DNA of 64,000 nt, taken from NCBI RefSeq assembly GCF_032884065.1, contig NW_027062665.1, positions 757,001 through 821,000 on the forward strand, given 5' to 3'. The notes beneath the pieces were generated by a model that was given only the letters and a program-made list of their open reading frames with translations, was not told where the DNA came from and made no database searches. The position numbers were made by a program, and so were the translations under genes. This document shows, one piece after another, positions 40,811-52,153 of the stretch (positions are counted from its first letter, which is position 1; each line of letters starts with the position of its first letter). The stretch is from Artemia franciscana. Taxonomy: Eukaryota > Arthropoda > Branchiopoda > Anostraca > Artemiidae.

Positions 40811-41430
40811 TGGCGCAAAATGGGAGAAAACTCCATCATATTGTGGCATGATTTTTTTTGTTACTTAAAGTAGATATGGGGATTTTTTTTCAAACGAATC
40901 CTCTCCCAATATTCTGTGACCAGTGATTTGGTATGGTTGCCTCTCACGGAGAAGAAGAAAAAAAAAAGAAGACACATAAGTGCATTTTATGAAAAAAAGT
41001 GATTTTCTATGTTATGTAAGGCGGGGACTTTGGTGAACTCATACTATCAATTGGCTATTAATTATAATTGGAGTTATAATTTAAGAAGCAGCTTCTTTTA
41101 GGATTTATTTTAATTTAATTAAATTTTAATTTAATTATTTTTATTTAAGAAGATGTATTTTGGCACAAAATGGAAGAAAACTTCATCATATCGTGGCATG
41201 ATCTCTTTTGTTACTTAAAGTGGATATGGGGATTTTTTTCAAACGAATCCTCTCCCAATATTCTTTGACCAGTGATTTGGTATGTTTGCCTCTTACGGAG
41301 AAGAAGAAGAAAAAAGAAGAGACATAAGTGAATTTCATGAAAAAAAAGTGATTTCCCATGTTGTGTAAGGTGGGGGACTTTGGTGAACTCATACTATCAA
41401 TATTAATTATAATTTAAGAAGCAGCTTCAA
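40811..41430. repeat. tandem duplication, period ~350 bp
   Basis: tggcgcaaaatgggagaaaa at 40,811 and tggcacaaaatggaagaaaa at 41,161 begin parallel stretches. They share tgtggcatgatttttttt-like, ggagaagaagaaa and tttaagaagcagcttc segments. Confidence 0.85.
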
Positions 41431-42412
41431 ACGACAGTTCTTTTGCTCTAGGCGTGAAGCAGTTTCAAATGGCAATTTCCTCTCGCTAGAAAGTTTTCTT
41501 TCTAAAGCGCATTTTTAAAGTTCTGATTCCTATGGCCTGTAATTTGCTCTTTACTAGGTTGCATGCTTTGCTGTAATCGTCTTTTTAAACGATCAATGTA
41601 TATTTTAAGGTGACTATAACGATAGTTAAAGGAATATAAATTCGAAAATACAGGTTAAATTTGCATGTAATCGCAGTCAACACATTGGAACTTTTATTGG
41701 CATTTTTTTAATGCGTTCTCTGGTACTATGGGCTGTGGATTGCTCTTTACTTTCTACGTTGCAGCTAATATTGCTGCAGTGATTATGTGCATTAGTTCAG
41801 TATTTATAATGAACTAATGTACATACAATAATTTGAATTTTTTGAATTTATCAAAAAAAGACAAATCAAGAAATACATCACTGAATACCAGAATTAACGG
41901 TAGATTACCCATAAAGTAAGAAAACTTCAACTTGTTCTCCTCCGTAAGGCTCTATGGTAAGGAAAAAACACGGGAGAAAAAAAAAACTAAATCAAAATTA
42001 AACAAATATATTCATCAAACATTTTTAAAATAATAAATTCACATCACCCAACTAAACAGTACACCCCCCCCCCGAAAAATATCCAAGCTGGGCGAGGGTG
42101 TATTACATGACTCCACCCACATAAATAAAGTACAGAACCAATCTGGAGACATCAACTCATCGGAGAACCAGGGAAAAAACTTAAATATTTGCAAAAAATC
42201 TCTAACACTTTTGCTTTTTGAATCTGATACTTTTTGAAGATATAAAACGAGTGGCAGTCCCGTGCAGAACCCTGGAGAGCTTGTGTTGGACTTGCTTCGA
42301 TTTCTTATTGACTTCAAAAGAGTATGTAAAGTTACTTTTCTATATTATGCTTATTTAATAAGCTTGTTATTATGCCATTCAAGGATAAAGTTAATGGAGT
42401 TATTTTTTCTAG
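41431..42412. other. end of BTB intron 1, no further feature
   Basis: Non-coding; includes a C-run (42,061-42,073) and ends in the acceptor ttttttctag. Confidence 0.5.
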
Positions 42413-42596
42413 AGACTATTTGCTGACATTCCACCTTGGGAAAAAGAACTATCCTTATTCCTTCCTGATGTAGCTTTTACTGATCTGGCATTGATTCTGG
42501 CGCTAATATATCAGGGCGAAGTGTATTTGGAAATGGGTCAAGGTTCAAATGTTTTTGAATTGGTTACCATGTTTGAACTTTCCATTGTTAAAAGAG
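42413..42596 (+). CDS. BTB/POZ zinc-finger protein, exon with second half of BTB domain
   Basis: Acceptor ttttttctag, phase 0 entry; donor AGAG|GTAAGC, phase 1 exit. It encodes RLFADIPPWEKELSLFLPD, then VAFTDLALILALIYQGEVYL and ELVTMFELSIVKRG. This continues SPFFR of the previous exon and supplies the 'LxDVxFxDLxxxLxxxYxGEV' strand-helix block that defines the second half of BTB domains. The match across a 27-kb gap, with phases that fit, is strong evidence that the two exons belong to one gene. Confidence 0.88.
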
Positions 42597-45517
42597 GTAA
42601 GCTATGATCATTCTTTCAGAGCCCTTGTTGCCTCAGGGTATTTGGTTTCCCATAGATAAGAGTATTATTTAGCATCCACTTAAAAAACAAGAGCTAAGAG
42701 CTCATATGGTCTTGTGACGAGGTCGGAAGAGCCAAGTGCTCATATGGTATGAGCTCTAGCAAAATTCTAAGAATCGGTAGACTGCTTTAAAAGGAAAATC
42801 AGAGGCTTAATGCCGGTCGGGATTTAAAATAAGAGCCCTGAATCACGAGGTCCTTCTAAATATCAAAATTCATTAAGATCCGATCGCCCACTCGTAAGTT
42901 AAAAATACCTCAATTTTTCTAATTTTTTCTCTCCCTTCAGCCCCCCAGATGGTCGAATTGCGGAAAACAACTTTATCAAGTCAATTTGTGCAGCTCCCTG
43001 ACACGCCTACCAATTTTCATCGTCCTAGCACGTCCAGAAGCACTAAACTCGCCAAAGCAATGAACCTCACCACCTAACTCCCCCAAAGAGAGCGGATCCA
43101 GTCCGGTTACGTCAATTTCGTATCTACGACATTTATAAGCGTTTTCCAAGATTTCCAGTTTCCCCCTCCAACTTCCCCCAATTTTAACAGATCTGGTTGG
43201 GATTTGAAAGAAGAGCTCTGAGATATGAGTTCCTTCTAATTATAAAATTTCATTAAGATCCGGTCACCCATTCTTAAGTTAAAAATACCTCAATTTTTCC
43301 AAATTAACAACCACCATCTCCCCCAAAGAGAATGGATCCGTACGAATAATGTCAATCTCGTATCTATAGCTTGTGTTTATTTTCCCATCAAGTTTCATCC
43401 CGATCTCTCCACTCTAAGTGTTTTCCAAGATTTCCGGTTTCCAAGATTTCTGTCCCCCCCCCCCTCCAACCCTCTATGTCATTGGATCCGATTCGAATTG
43501 AAAATAGAACATCTGAGACATAAGATTCTTCTATATACCTTATTATATATTAAAATATATTATAAATAATATTTTAATTAATAATATTTTAATTTGTAAT
43601 TTAATTATTAGAAAGACATGATTGTAAACTGTAGCATGAAATATCGTGAATAAATCCATGACTTGTGGACTTTATAACATTTAAATCACTGTTGAAAGAG
43701 GTTTTTTGTGTGTTTTAAGACATTCATAAATTATAATTTCATAATTATGATGTGGCTAAAAACCCTCTATAATAATATAACACATAAAATGGAAATTTTA
43801 CTGCGAAATAACTTAAAATAATTATTGCTTCTTATAAATATTAAGTAAATAGCGTAACCTGTAAGTTGAAGCAAAACACAATAGAGTCCAGTTACACCTC
43901 GCCTATTCATTTGGGGAGAAAAAAATAGTCTCAATATTCACCCAGTAAAAAGAAAAGAGAAACTGAAACAAAAGAGAGTAAACAAAAGAGAATAGAATAC
44001 TCTCGTTTCCCATTTGACGAATCAATCATTAAAGAGAGAATGAAAGATTAAAGGGAGGTATGATTAAAGGAATGAATAAAGGGAGAAGAGAATAAGGATT
44101 TGTAGAACTGTTGCTCCTTTTTGGAAACATTTTTTTTGTTTAATGCCCGTTTCGAAGGAAATAAATTTAAAAAACGAAAGTTTTCTCTAATTTTCATGGA
44201 AGTCTCATATTTATAACATTTAACTTGGCCTTAAAAAATTTCCTTAATTGTTGTGTTTGAGTTTTAATAATATATTTTTAGGTTTTTTATATCTTTTAAT
44301 ACTTTTTAGATATTAAAAAAAAAATTTAAGAACTTTTTTGTGAGAGAAAAGAAAAATTCCGTTCATTAGAAAAGGTGACTCTTCTCTTTTTTTATCTTAA
44401 AGTTGAGAAGAAAAAAATCTCAAGATTTAGAAACAAACATGACTACGGCCAGTAAAAAGAAAAGAGAAACTAAAACAACCAGATTTTCCGTCTGTATAAA
44501 ACAAAGCCTCTTCAACGCTACAAGTAGATGAAGAAAAAAAAAATTCTAAACTAAGAAACAAAAAACAAACCAATATCCATATATGCAATTGATACTGCTG
44601 TAATTGAGCACCATAGAAGTTAGTTAAAATTACTTCATGCTGAAGCATTTATTTTCTTGATTTTGAGATTGTTTTTTTTCATGGCTAGCCAGGTCGACTT
44701 TAGATCTTTCATTTGTTTGTTTGACTCCCAGCAAGTTTATCTTGTTGTCCTTCTGAATTTTTCATCACTATGTTTGTCACAGATTTTATTTGTTCTATTT
44801 TCCTTTCTTCCTCATTTTTATTTATGTTAGGAGTAATGTAGTAGAAGAGACTTTCTTTTTAGAGAGAAGGTAAATGAGCAGTCTATTTTTAATTTTTGCT
44901 GCTTAGCTTTTCGACTTTCCTATGATTCCTTTGTTTCAGGCACTGGAGTTTCTCGTTCTTCTTCCTTTCTCTTTATTTCAAAAGTTGATTTGTTTAAGTT
45001 AATTTTCTTTGCATTTGCTTTCAGCTGTTTATCTTTTTTGTACTTCAAAGTTGTGTTCTTTGTCTTTCCCCTCTATTCCCTTTTTTGAGCTGTGGACTGT
45101 TTTTAATTGCTCTATGTTTATCATTAATTTTCATCTATTTTTTTGTCTTTGCCATCTTCTATTCCTTTCCCTTTCTCTTTAGTCCAGGATTAAGTTAATT
45201 TAATTGACCTCCTTTATGTTTGCTTGAAGATGTTTATATATTTTCTTGCTGTCCCAAAGCTATGTTCCTTGACTTCCCTGTGATTTCCTTTTGTTAATCT
45301 CTGCATTTTTTTAATTGCTTCACGTTTTAGTTTGACCTTAGTATTTGTTGTTTTCCATCCTTTTTTCTTTGGCTCATAATTTAGTTTGTTTAAAATTAGT
45401 TGCTTTACTCTTGTTTCGAACGTTTTTTTTTCTGCCTCCTGCATCAAAACCCTTTGAAGTAAATTTTGTTTTTCTTTTTGTTGTTACTTTTGTGTATTTA
45501 TCAACTTCCAATTTAAG
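42597..45517 (+). other. intron 2 of the BTB gene
   Basis: 2.9 kb, GT-AG. It contains a repeat family B fragment (42,689-43,510). 43,860-45,480 is rich in lysine/glutamate-type codons when read on the minus strand, probably an eroded repeat. The best open frame there, 45,447-45,214 minus, has 77 codons and is not supported as a gene. Confidence 0.65.
42689..43510 (+). repeat. interspersed repeat family B, partial copy
   Basis: Begins gagctaagagctcatatggt and continues with ~250-bp modules containing aagttaaaaatacctcaatt, gagcggatcc-type and tctccactctaag phrases. The same family is at 54,324-55,727. Confidence 0.8.
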
Positions 45518-45691
45518 AAACTGAAGTAGCCTTAGTAAATGATGCTGATGCTACTATTCATGGAACAAGAAGAAGGACTTCATTATTTGAATCTTCTGAT
45601 AATATCCCAAATAGAAAGCCAATCCATATTCCAGAGCCAGGGGAACAAACTGCGTTCACAGAAAAGAATGAAGATATTTGCAACAATGAAG
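45518..45691 (+). CDS. BTB/POZ zinc-finger protein, linker exon
   Basis: Phase 1 in and out, 174 nt (58 codons). Acceptor ccaatttaag, a weak pyrimidine tract; donor GAAG|GTAGCT. It encodes a hydrophilic linker (TEVALVNDADATIHGTRRR, then FESSDNIPNRKPIHIPEPG and NEDICNNE) with no fold recognised. Linkers of this kind join BTB and zinc-finger modules in BTB-ZF transcription factors. Phase agreement with both neighbouring exons and the lack of stops support it, though conservation was not tested. Confidence 0.78.
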
Positions 45692-47016
45692 GTAGCTATG
45701 ATTTTTTTTTTCAATCAAAATATGAAATCTCCAATAAACTACGAAACTTATCGCCAAAATTATCTGAGTACATATCTTCAAGAAATACTTTCTTACGAAT
45801 GCTCCTCCCCCTCCCCCTGTCTCATTTCTCTAGGCTTACTTAAGCGATGTAAATTGCTAGTAATAACCGTAGGAATGTATCAATCGGGTAGGAAATTCAA
45901 AAATGGAACCTTCAAATGTAAACAAAAATTTTAATTGCCATTTCTCAATTCACTGGTAGTAAAATAAAAATGCAATACACAACTCTACAAAAATAGATAA
46001 ATAATGATAATAAAATTATTTCCGAAGTGAAGTAATTTGAAATTTTTATTTTTAGATTTTTAATTACTTGCTCGAAGTACATCAACAATTTTTTATTGGC
46101 AGAAATATAGTTTTAGAAAAATCGCTACTAACGTCTTTTTTCGTTACGACTGCAAGAATATTCCTGTTTTTTATATACAGTCGTTTTATATCCTCTAGGG
46201 AACCTTGACCAGATAGTTCGGAGAAGGAACTTTTAAAGGGTCAAACCCTGAAGAAACCTTTAAAATTTCCCTGAGAGCAGCAAGTATACGGTGAAATTGG
46301 CTCAATAAGACCCATTTGTCTTTAGGCTGGCAGTATGCTGCGATTTTCATATGTTTTATATGTTTAGTGCCTTATTGTGACAAGAACTGCCGCTGATTGG
46401 CATGACCATGTAAGGCGTTTGAAAATGAAATTGTTTTATTATTATTATTATGGTAAAATGTACTCAATTAATTATTTTTATTAAATGAATAAGGAATTAT
46501 TTCGAAGGAGTAAAACCTGTTAGTATAAAGTCAAAAATACAATAAAATTGTACATTTGTATCATTTGTAGATAAAACCTATCAGTGCCAAGTTCAAAAGT
46601 ATTGAAATAGGTTTGATGCAAATAAAAGTATAAATTTAAGCGCAAACGCCCGGATATTGAGAGTTTTAGCACTTTTCTAAGGGTAATCTTCTTGAAAAAA
46701 TTATGCTTCCCGAGGATTTAACCTTCTTAGGAGACTTTCGTAAGTTGAATATTAGTTCTTTTTTATTTTTTAAATTAAAAAAAAATCTCTTCAAATCTTC
46801 TTTGTTTAAATTTTTTTATACATCTAAAGGTAGGAGTTTGTGTTTCAAAACTGTACATTCAAAATGTAGAAAAGATTGTAGCTCATATGATGGCGAATTC
46901 TTTGTTTTATAATTTATACATTCCCCCAAAAGACCCTTCTTCTTCATATCTAGACAATTTGTTCCCTTCCGTCTTCCCTCAATTTACAGCTAATTAGAAA
47001 TCTATTCTTGCGATCA

Positions 47017-47160
47017 AACAGAAAAAAAAGTTTTTCAACTGAAAGTTAGGATCAACATTAAATCTTAAATTCAGCAGAAATAGTTCCTTTATGAAGGGGA
47101 CTGCCCCCTCCTCAATGCACCGCTAATTCGCGCTAAAGGATTTTGGCAATTTTTTTCTAT
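47017..47160 (-). repeat. eroded end of repeat family A
   Basis: Contains tttttcaactgaaagttagg, a degraded form of the 'aactgaaagtaaggagcgac' phrase, and ctgccccctcctcaatgc, a degraded hairpin arm. Confidence 0.6.
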
Positions 47161-48978
47161 AAGCTTAAGAATTTAATTAAACTGTTTTTGTGCTTGAGGA
47201 GTGGTTCTTAAGGAATTAGGACAAAAAAGAATACTTTTATTTGAAAAAAAAACTTGTTTCTACTTAGTTTCTTCATGCCGGAAATCCCCATGGTCCGTGA
47301 AAAAATTGTCCTGAAAGTTTTCACTCCCCCGTGGAATATTCCCCCATGGAGAATTTCTCTCGTGGAAAATCCTACTCAGAGAAAAATCACCCAGACAATT
47401 CTAATCCCGCTGAAATTTTACCCCAGATAATTCCTTCAGAACATCTCCACATGTAAAAACGAGTCGCCAAAGAGAAAGAAAGACAAATAAACAATATTTT
47501 GTATAAGAATTCTAGAATCCCCCGCAAGATTTCCCCTGGGAAGTTCAACCCCCCCCCCCCCCAGGAACTTTCATTTCCCCATAAAATTCTATTTTGTGGA
47601 ACTGATTTTTCAGATATTAGAACCAAAAGGGATTTCTACAACAGAAAGAGAAAACAGGGACATTTTGGCTTGTTCATATTTAACAAATAGCCTACTTCAA
47701 AAAGAGGATAAAAGTGAGAACAGGAGTAATGGGAAATTGTTGCATGTGGGTAGGAATTTCAATCTAGATAGGATATTTTCCCTCGTATGGTGACATTACA
47801 TGCAGTTCGAAGAGTACCTGAAGACGGAGAAACGAAATATTCTGCTCGAGCCTCAGGATATCTGTTTAGATAGGATGTTTTACCAACCATAGTGTATTGT
47901 AACAAATACTTCAAAGAGGGGGCAATGAACATTAGGAACGTATAATATTTGAAGTATTTGTATGTATGTCCTTGAGATACTTCAATTCAGGGACTACGTG
48001 AGCTTCTGAAAATGTTTTTAGCACTTGATCAACTAAGGATATAACCAGTCCTCTTTTTATACAAGGAGGGTGGTTGGAAGAAACATGCAAATACCTATCA
48101 TTAAGTGTTGGCTTTCTATAGATTGAAAACTAAATGCTGATAGGCTGATTATTTTCTAGTTCCAAGGTGAACTGAAGATTAGATTAAAGCATAATAAAAT
48201 GCGTCAAAAGGTATTAAGTGACTTCTCCTTATGTCTCGATACAGAAATAACGTCATTCACATTCAGACATAACGTCATTTAGATGTCATTCACAAACTGA
48301 CCCTGGAAACGGTGATTTCAAATAATGATTTGCTTGAAGTTATTATCTTGAAGTTCTTATTAAAGAGCAAGTTTACTTGTTTGTTTATTACAGGAGGTAT
48401 TTATAAAAATAGCTCAACACCAGCCAAAATCGTGTCTTTAATATCATTTTTTTCAATTTTTCAACTAGGTGAACTGAATTTTGAATATATAAAGATTACG
48501 TGAACATAAGAGGACCAAAATTAGGGACATGCTAACCAGGGATCAAGCATGTCCCTACCCTTCCAAATAACAAAATCCATAGGTTTCTGGACCTTCAACC
48601 ATTTTGAACAAAATAGCTATATAAAAATTTTGATCGGGTGTCTTTGGGTTGAGGGCAGCTAAAAATGGCATGTGCGGGGTAGGAGGTGGTTGCCCTCCAA
48701 TATTTCTTGGCTCTTAAAAATGCACTAGAACTTTGAATTTGCAATCGAATGAATTTTCTCCAAAGTTTCTACGACAACTTTTTCCATACAAAGTGATCCA
48801 AAAAAAAACCTGTAATATATAGAGCCCACTTAGGTATTTACTGAGAACTGACATATTAAGTCTTTTTATGTATATTTTTTTGCTCTGATTTAATTTTTTT
48901 TTTCGACTCTTATTGTGGTTCTTTTATCAAGATTAATGGGTTTTTTTTCACAGTTTTGTTTTCTAGTGCACGGTTTTC

Positions 48979-48979
<1 letters not shown>

Positions 48980-49049
<70 letters not shown>
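48980..49049. repeat. 70-base T homopolymer
   Basis: Uninterrupted T from 48,980 to 49,049. It could be the poly(A) tail of a minus-strand retroposed sequence, but no source gene is visible upstream on that strand. Length may be unreliable. Confidence 0.9.
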
Positions 49050-49051
<2 letters not shown>

Positions 49052-49740
49052 CAAGAATTGTAAGTTTGGATACGTTGCTTGTGAGAAATATTTTGAAAAT
49101 AAAATCTTGCTATTTGAGTTGAGACAAATTGTTTTAATGATGGGACGATGTCAAACAATTTCCAGAATTCAAATTTAATTTAGATTAATTTTCTGAATTC
49201 CCATTCAACCCGGTTCCGATTATAACTAAACTTTTTTTTTTCAGTTTTTTCGTGTGTTTTTTTTCCGCATTAACAACAATTACAAATCTTTAGACAGTCA
49301 CATTTCTCACTGAAGTTTGCTATTAGACATATTTCTTGTACATTTATTGACTATTAATCGTTTGTGTTATCTGAATTTCAGGCTTAAAAACTTGTATTAA
49401 AATATATTCGCAAGCATTAATTGCGTGTCACGAAGTTTAATTTTCTCTCCTGCAGTGGTATAGTTGGAAGACTACAAACAAAGAACTATCACCCCTATGA
49501 AATACTTTTTTTATTTTAATGAATTTAGTTACATCTTGCGCTGAAACCGACTGCGCCCAAATATACCAGAAATATGCCAGATTGTCACATCTCTACCTCC
49601 CCCCTCTCTGCCCGTTTAGCGTTCACCAATTATAATTGATTCGTTTGCTCGCTTTATTGCCTAATTAAACATTTAAAACTACTACCACTTAAAAAGCACC
49701 ACAACACCAAACCGCCTGGTGCCAACAGTTACGCACGCTC

Positions 49741-49990
49741 CTCCTCTTTCCCAGTTTATTCAAAACCTCCCTCTTTACACCCTCCCAGGAAGTTTATATT
49801 TCCTTTAAATCTTTCTTTATGACATTCTCCCACGGACCACGGACAACCTGCTTTCCATTTACCTCTAGACGGTTGGCCGAAAAAAAAAAACAACCTTCGG
49901 TAATCGGTCATCCTTTATCCGTAGAATGTGCCCTGGCCATCTCAACCTTTTCCATTGTAGTCCTAGAAAGCCAGATTGAACCACACTTTT
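49741..49990 (-). pseudogene. LINE ORF2 C-terminal relic
   Basis: The minus strand reads LRWPGHILRIKDDRLPKV (about 49,955-49,899), the same motif as in the relic at 4437-5100, followed by the same downstream segment. Frameshifted and stop-containing. Confidence 0.7.
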
Positions 49991-50160
49991 TTATTGTTTG
50001 AAAAATTAGAGTTTTGACAAAGAGTCAAACTTTACCGTAAAGAGCGATGCGTTGTGGAGGGGAGAACCCCTTTCGTATACGGAATAATTTCTGTTCGTTT
50101 TAAGTTTTATTGTCACTCCTTACTTGCAGTTAAAAAACTTGTTTTTTTATATTTAATAAT
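49990..50160 (+). repeat. terminal fragment of repeat family A
   Basis: gacaaagagtcaaactttac through attctgttcgttttaagtt-like and cactccttacttgcagtt phrases, ending in aaaacttgtttttttat. It is one hairpin arm only. Confidence 0.78.
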
Positions 50161-51098
50161 CTATAAAACTGAGGACGAAAGGTGTTTGATAACTCAGGCA
50201 CTTCTCAATTATTAACCTAAGAGTGAAAATTTGGTCGACACATCTTCTCATTTTAACAGATTTAAAAGATTAAAACAGGATCAAACTCGATGGATGTGAA
50301 CTTGTCTTCTTGCTTTTTTCCTTTTTTTCTTTCCTACTTAGTGTTTTTTCTATTATAAAAACCTGAAGTAGGCCAACGCAGTAGATCCGTTTCGAAAATC
50401 GAGAAAATCGCTCAATTTTAGCTCGTGATTCCGATCTTTTGTCCCCATACCATGTATCCCTTTTTATAGAATTAATAATTGTCTGTAGAATTTAACTATT
50501 TACGCAGATTCTTGATTAAAATATAATTCAGCTTACTGAAGTTAAGTCTTTAAAAAGAAAGAATTACATTTCCTCTTAAATAAGACTGTAAAGCAAAAGA
50601 ATGAGGAAGTATACCCAATTCTTGGGTATATTTCTAAACAGGTTTCCTAAGCATTTCTAAACTTCACAAATATTTATAAATGGTCAAACCAGAGGTTTCT
50701 CGAAAGATTTTTTTTTTGGAAAGAAAATGAATTATGTCTCTTTCAACTGGGACTAAAGGCGGGAAACCCGGTAGTAGCTCATTTTCATCGTATGCTGATT
50801 GGGGTAGTCCCTAGGACAACTGAAATACTTCAGTCCGTTTGTTGACTTTGCTGGGCCATTGCCGAAAGATTTTAAACTGGAGCCATCAGTAACAACATCT
50901 ATTGTGTGTAACACCATATACCATATACCAACACCATATACCCCATATAATGGATTACAGACCATCTATCAACAAGTAAAAGGAATCATTTGTGTATAAT
51001 TCTGAAAAAGTTTTGCCAGCTATGTTTTATACGGACGACAAAATCTGCCTCTTAGCATAATTGCATAACATAATTAGTATAATTCATTTTCAGGAAAT

Positions 51099-51196
51099 TT
51101 ATTTATTTTGTACATATTTTATGATGATGATGCCCTGTTCCCCCAAGAAATTTCTCTTCACCTGAGCCATTTCCAAAGTAGGATCGTCTTCAATGT
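51099..51196 (-). pseudogene. inverted terminal exon of a BTB-ZF-type gene
   Basis: On the minus strand a long pyrimidine tract ending ttttcag precedes 98 nt that read, in the phase set by the upstream exon copy, DIEDDPTLEMAQVKRNFLG, then EQGIIIIKYVQNK and TAA. The preceding minus-strand piece (51,288-51,320) copies the last ~33 nt of BTB exon 4, including its donor. So the pair forms exon tail, 91-nt intron and final exon with all signals intact. It could be a decaying inverted duplicate, or a used antisense 3' exon. A plus-strand homologue is at 51,339-51,403. Confidence 0.55.
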
Positions 51197-51287
51197 CTGA
51201 AAAAAAAAAAAAAAAACCAGCGACAATCATGCTGAATAGGAAAATTATGCTAAGTGGGTGGCTTAGTAATTATGCTAAGTAATTTAC
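51197..51287 (-). other. 91-nt candidate mini-intron (antisense)
   Basis: Minus strand: GTAAATTACTTAGC at the donor, shared with the real exon-4 donor (GTAAATTACTAGC), and a T17 tract followed by CAG at the acceptor. Confidence 0.5.
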
Positions 51288-51320
51288 CTTCACTGTTACT
51301 GCTCATCATGTCAAATTCTG
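51288..51320 (-). pseudogene. inverted copy of the BTB exon-4 tail
   Basis: Minus strand AATTTGACATGATGAGCAGT followed by aacagtgaag|GTAAATT matches 52,121-52,160 of exon 4 with one substitution (Asp to Asn in SSDSE). Confidence 0.8.
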
Positions 51321-51338
51321 TTTGTCTGTTTTTAACAG

Positions 51339-51403
51339 ATTATTTCTCAGAGGAACGGGGCATCATCTTCATAAAATATGCACAAAATAACCAAATTTCC
51401 TGA
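51339..51403 (+). pseudogene. plus-strand copy of the terminal exon
   Basis: After gtctgtttttaacag, phase 1 reading gives DYFSEERGIIFIKYAQNNQIS and TGA, clearly homologous to the minus-strand FLGEQGIIIIKYVQNK. Homology continues past the stop (aaatttcctgaaaatgaa in both). It lies upstream of exon 4, so it could only end a transcript that skips exon 4. Confidence 0.5.
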
Positions 51404-51667
51404 AAATGAAGGTAAAATAGGATATTCGTGACATTTGACCTCTCCCTACATACCTGTACAGAGGGAGGGAAGGAGGGAACTGGATTAATCTTAATGATCT
51501 CAGTCTGTTGAAAACATTAACTTAAAAAAATTTGCCTTTTTATCTGATTTTGACCAACCCAATGTAGTTTTATTGGTCTGGACTAGTGTCCAGACACGAG
51601 ATTTTAGATATCTATATCTTACATTTTTCGTACCAGATACTTGTTTATTGATATTAGTTTATTGCAG

Positions 51668-52153
51668 ATGATGAATTGGAATGGCCAGAAAATGCTATAA
51701 ATGCAACTGAAGATTCAGCTATACCACGAGAAACCCTAACAAAGGAAAATTTAGAAACCCGATTAAGGATTTGGGTATGCACACTATGCAGAAAAATGCA
51801 TAGCTCTCAATTTTTGTTTGAACTTCATACAAATACCCAGTGCGAGAAAATTATTCCACTCAAATGTGAAATGTGTCAAGCGCCTATTGGTGGAAATTAT
51901 CATGAGTTTGTTATACATTTATTGGAGCATAGACTGGCAGTAGATGGGAAATGTCCAGTTTGTCTTAGTGATTGCATTACTGATATGAAAGAGCACGCTA
52001 TTGTCATGGGTCATTTATCGCCGTGTGAAGACACTAACTCATTGGCTGATGTGCCATCCAGTTCAAAACAGAAGAAAGAGCTGAGGCCAAGATCAAAACA
52101 GATCCATTATTCCGAATTTCCTGAATTTGACATGATGAGCAGTGACAGTGAAG
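51668..52153 (+). CDS. BTB/POZ zinc-finger protein, zinc-finger exon
   Basis: Acceptor ttattgcag, donor GAAG|GTAAAT, phase 1 to phase 1, 486 nt (162 codons). An acidic start (DDELEWPENAINATEDSA) leads to three Cys/His modules. They are CTLC-x12-H-x4-C (residues beginning WVCTLCRKM), CEMC-x13-H-x3-H (CEMCQAPIGG to LLEH) and CPVC-x10-H-x5-H (CPVCLSDCITD to VMGH). Then comes a Ser/Lys-rich region with KKELRPRSK, a possible nuclear signal, and an acidic end EFDMMSSDSEG. Spacing is zinc-finger-like but lacks the classic TGEKP linkers. Read-through past the donor would add about 30 codons, ending at TGA 52,245. The following exon is not found in phase downstream within the window. Confidence 0.85.

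Larger units (their letters stand above)
15189..42412 (+). other. intron 1 of the BTB gene (27.2 kb)
   Basis: Bounded by GTAAGT at 15,189 and ttttttctag ending at 42,412. The exons on both sides are phase 0 and rebuild one BTB domain. It contains a dead LINE, a dead Tigger-like transposase, several repeat families and an intact antisense gene. 15,189-16,110 and 16,471-16,740 hold no recognised feature. Confidence 0.75.
45692..51667 (+). other. intron 3 of the BTB gene
   Basis: 6.0 kb between GTAGCT and ttattgcag. It holds an eroded family-A end (47,017-47,160), a 70-base T run, a LINE relic (49,741-49,990), a family-A end fragment (49,990-50,160), and the terminal-exon inverted pair at 51.1-51.4 kb. 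The remaining stretches (45,692-47,016; 47,161-48,979; 49,051-49,740; 50,161-51,098; 51,404-51,667) show nothing else. Confidence 0.65.

Noticed and set aside
45214..45447. 77-codon Lys-rich minus-strand frame as a gene
   Set aside because: Biased composition, no initiator context, neighbouring frames full of stops. Kept only as a weak finding about eroded DNA.
45539..45934. 131-codon frame overlapping linker exon 3
   Set aside because: Different frame from the splice-compatible exon; shadow of it continuing into the intron.
48915..49178. Open frame containing poly-Phe
   Set aside because: Translation of the 70-base T run; no start context or homology.
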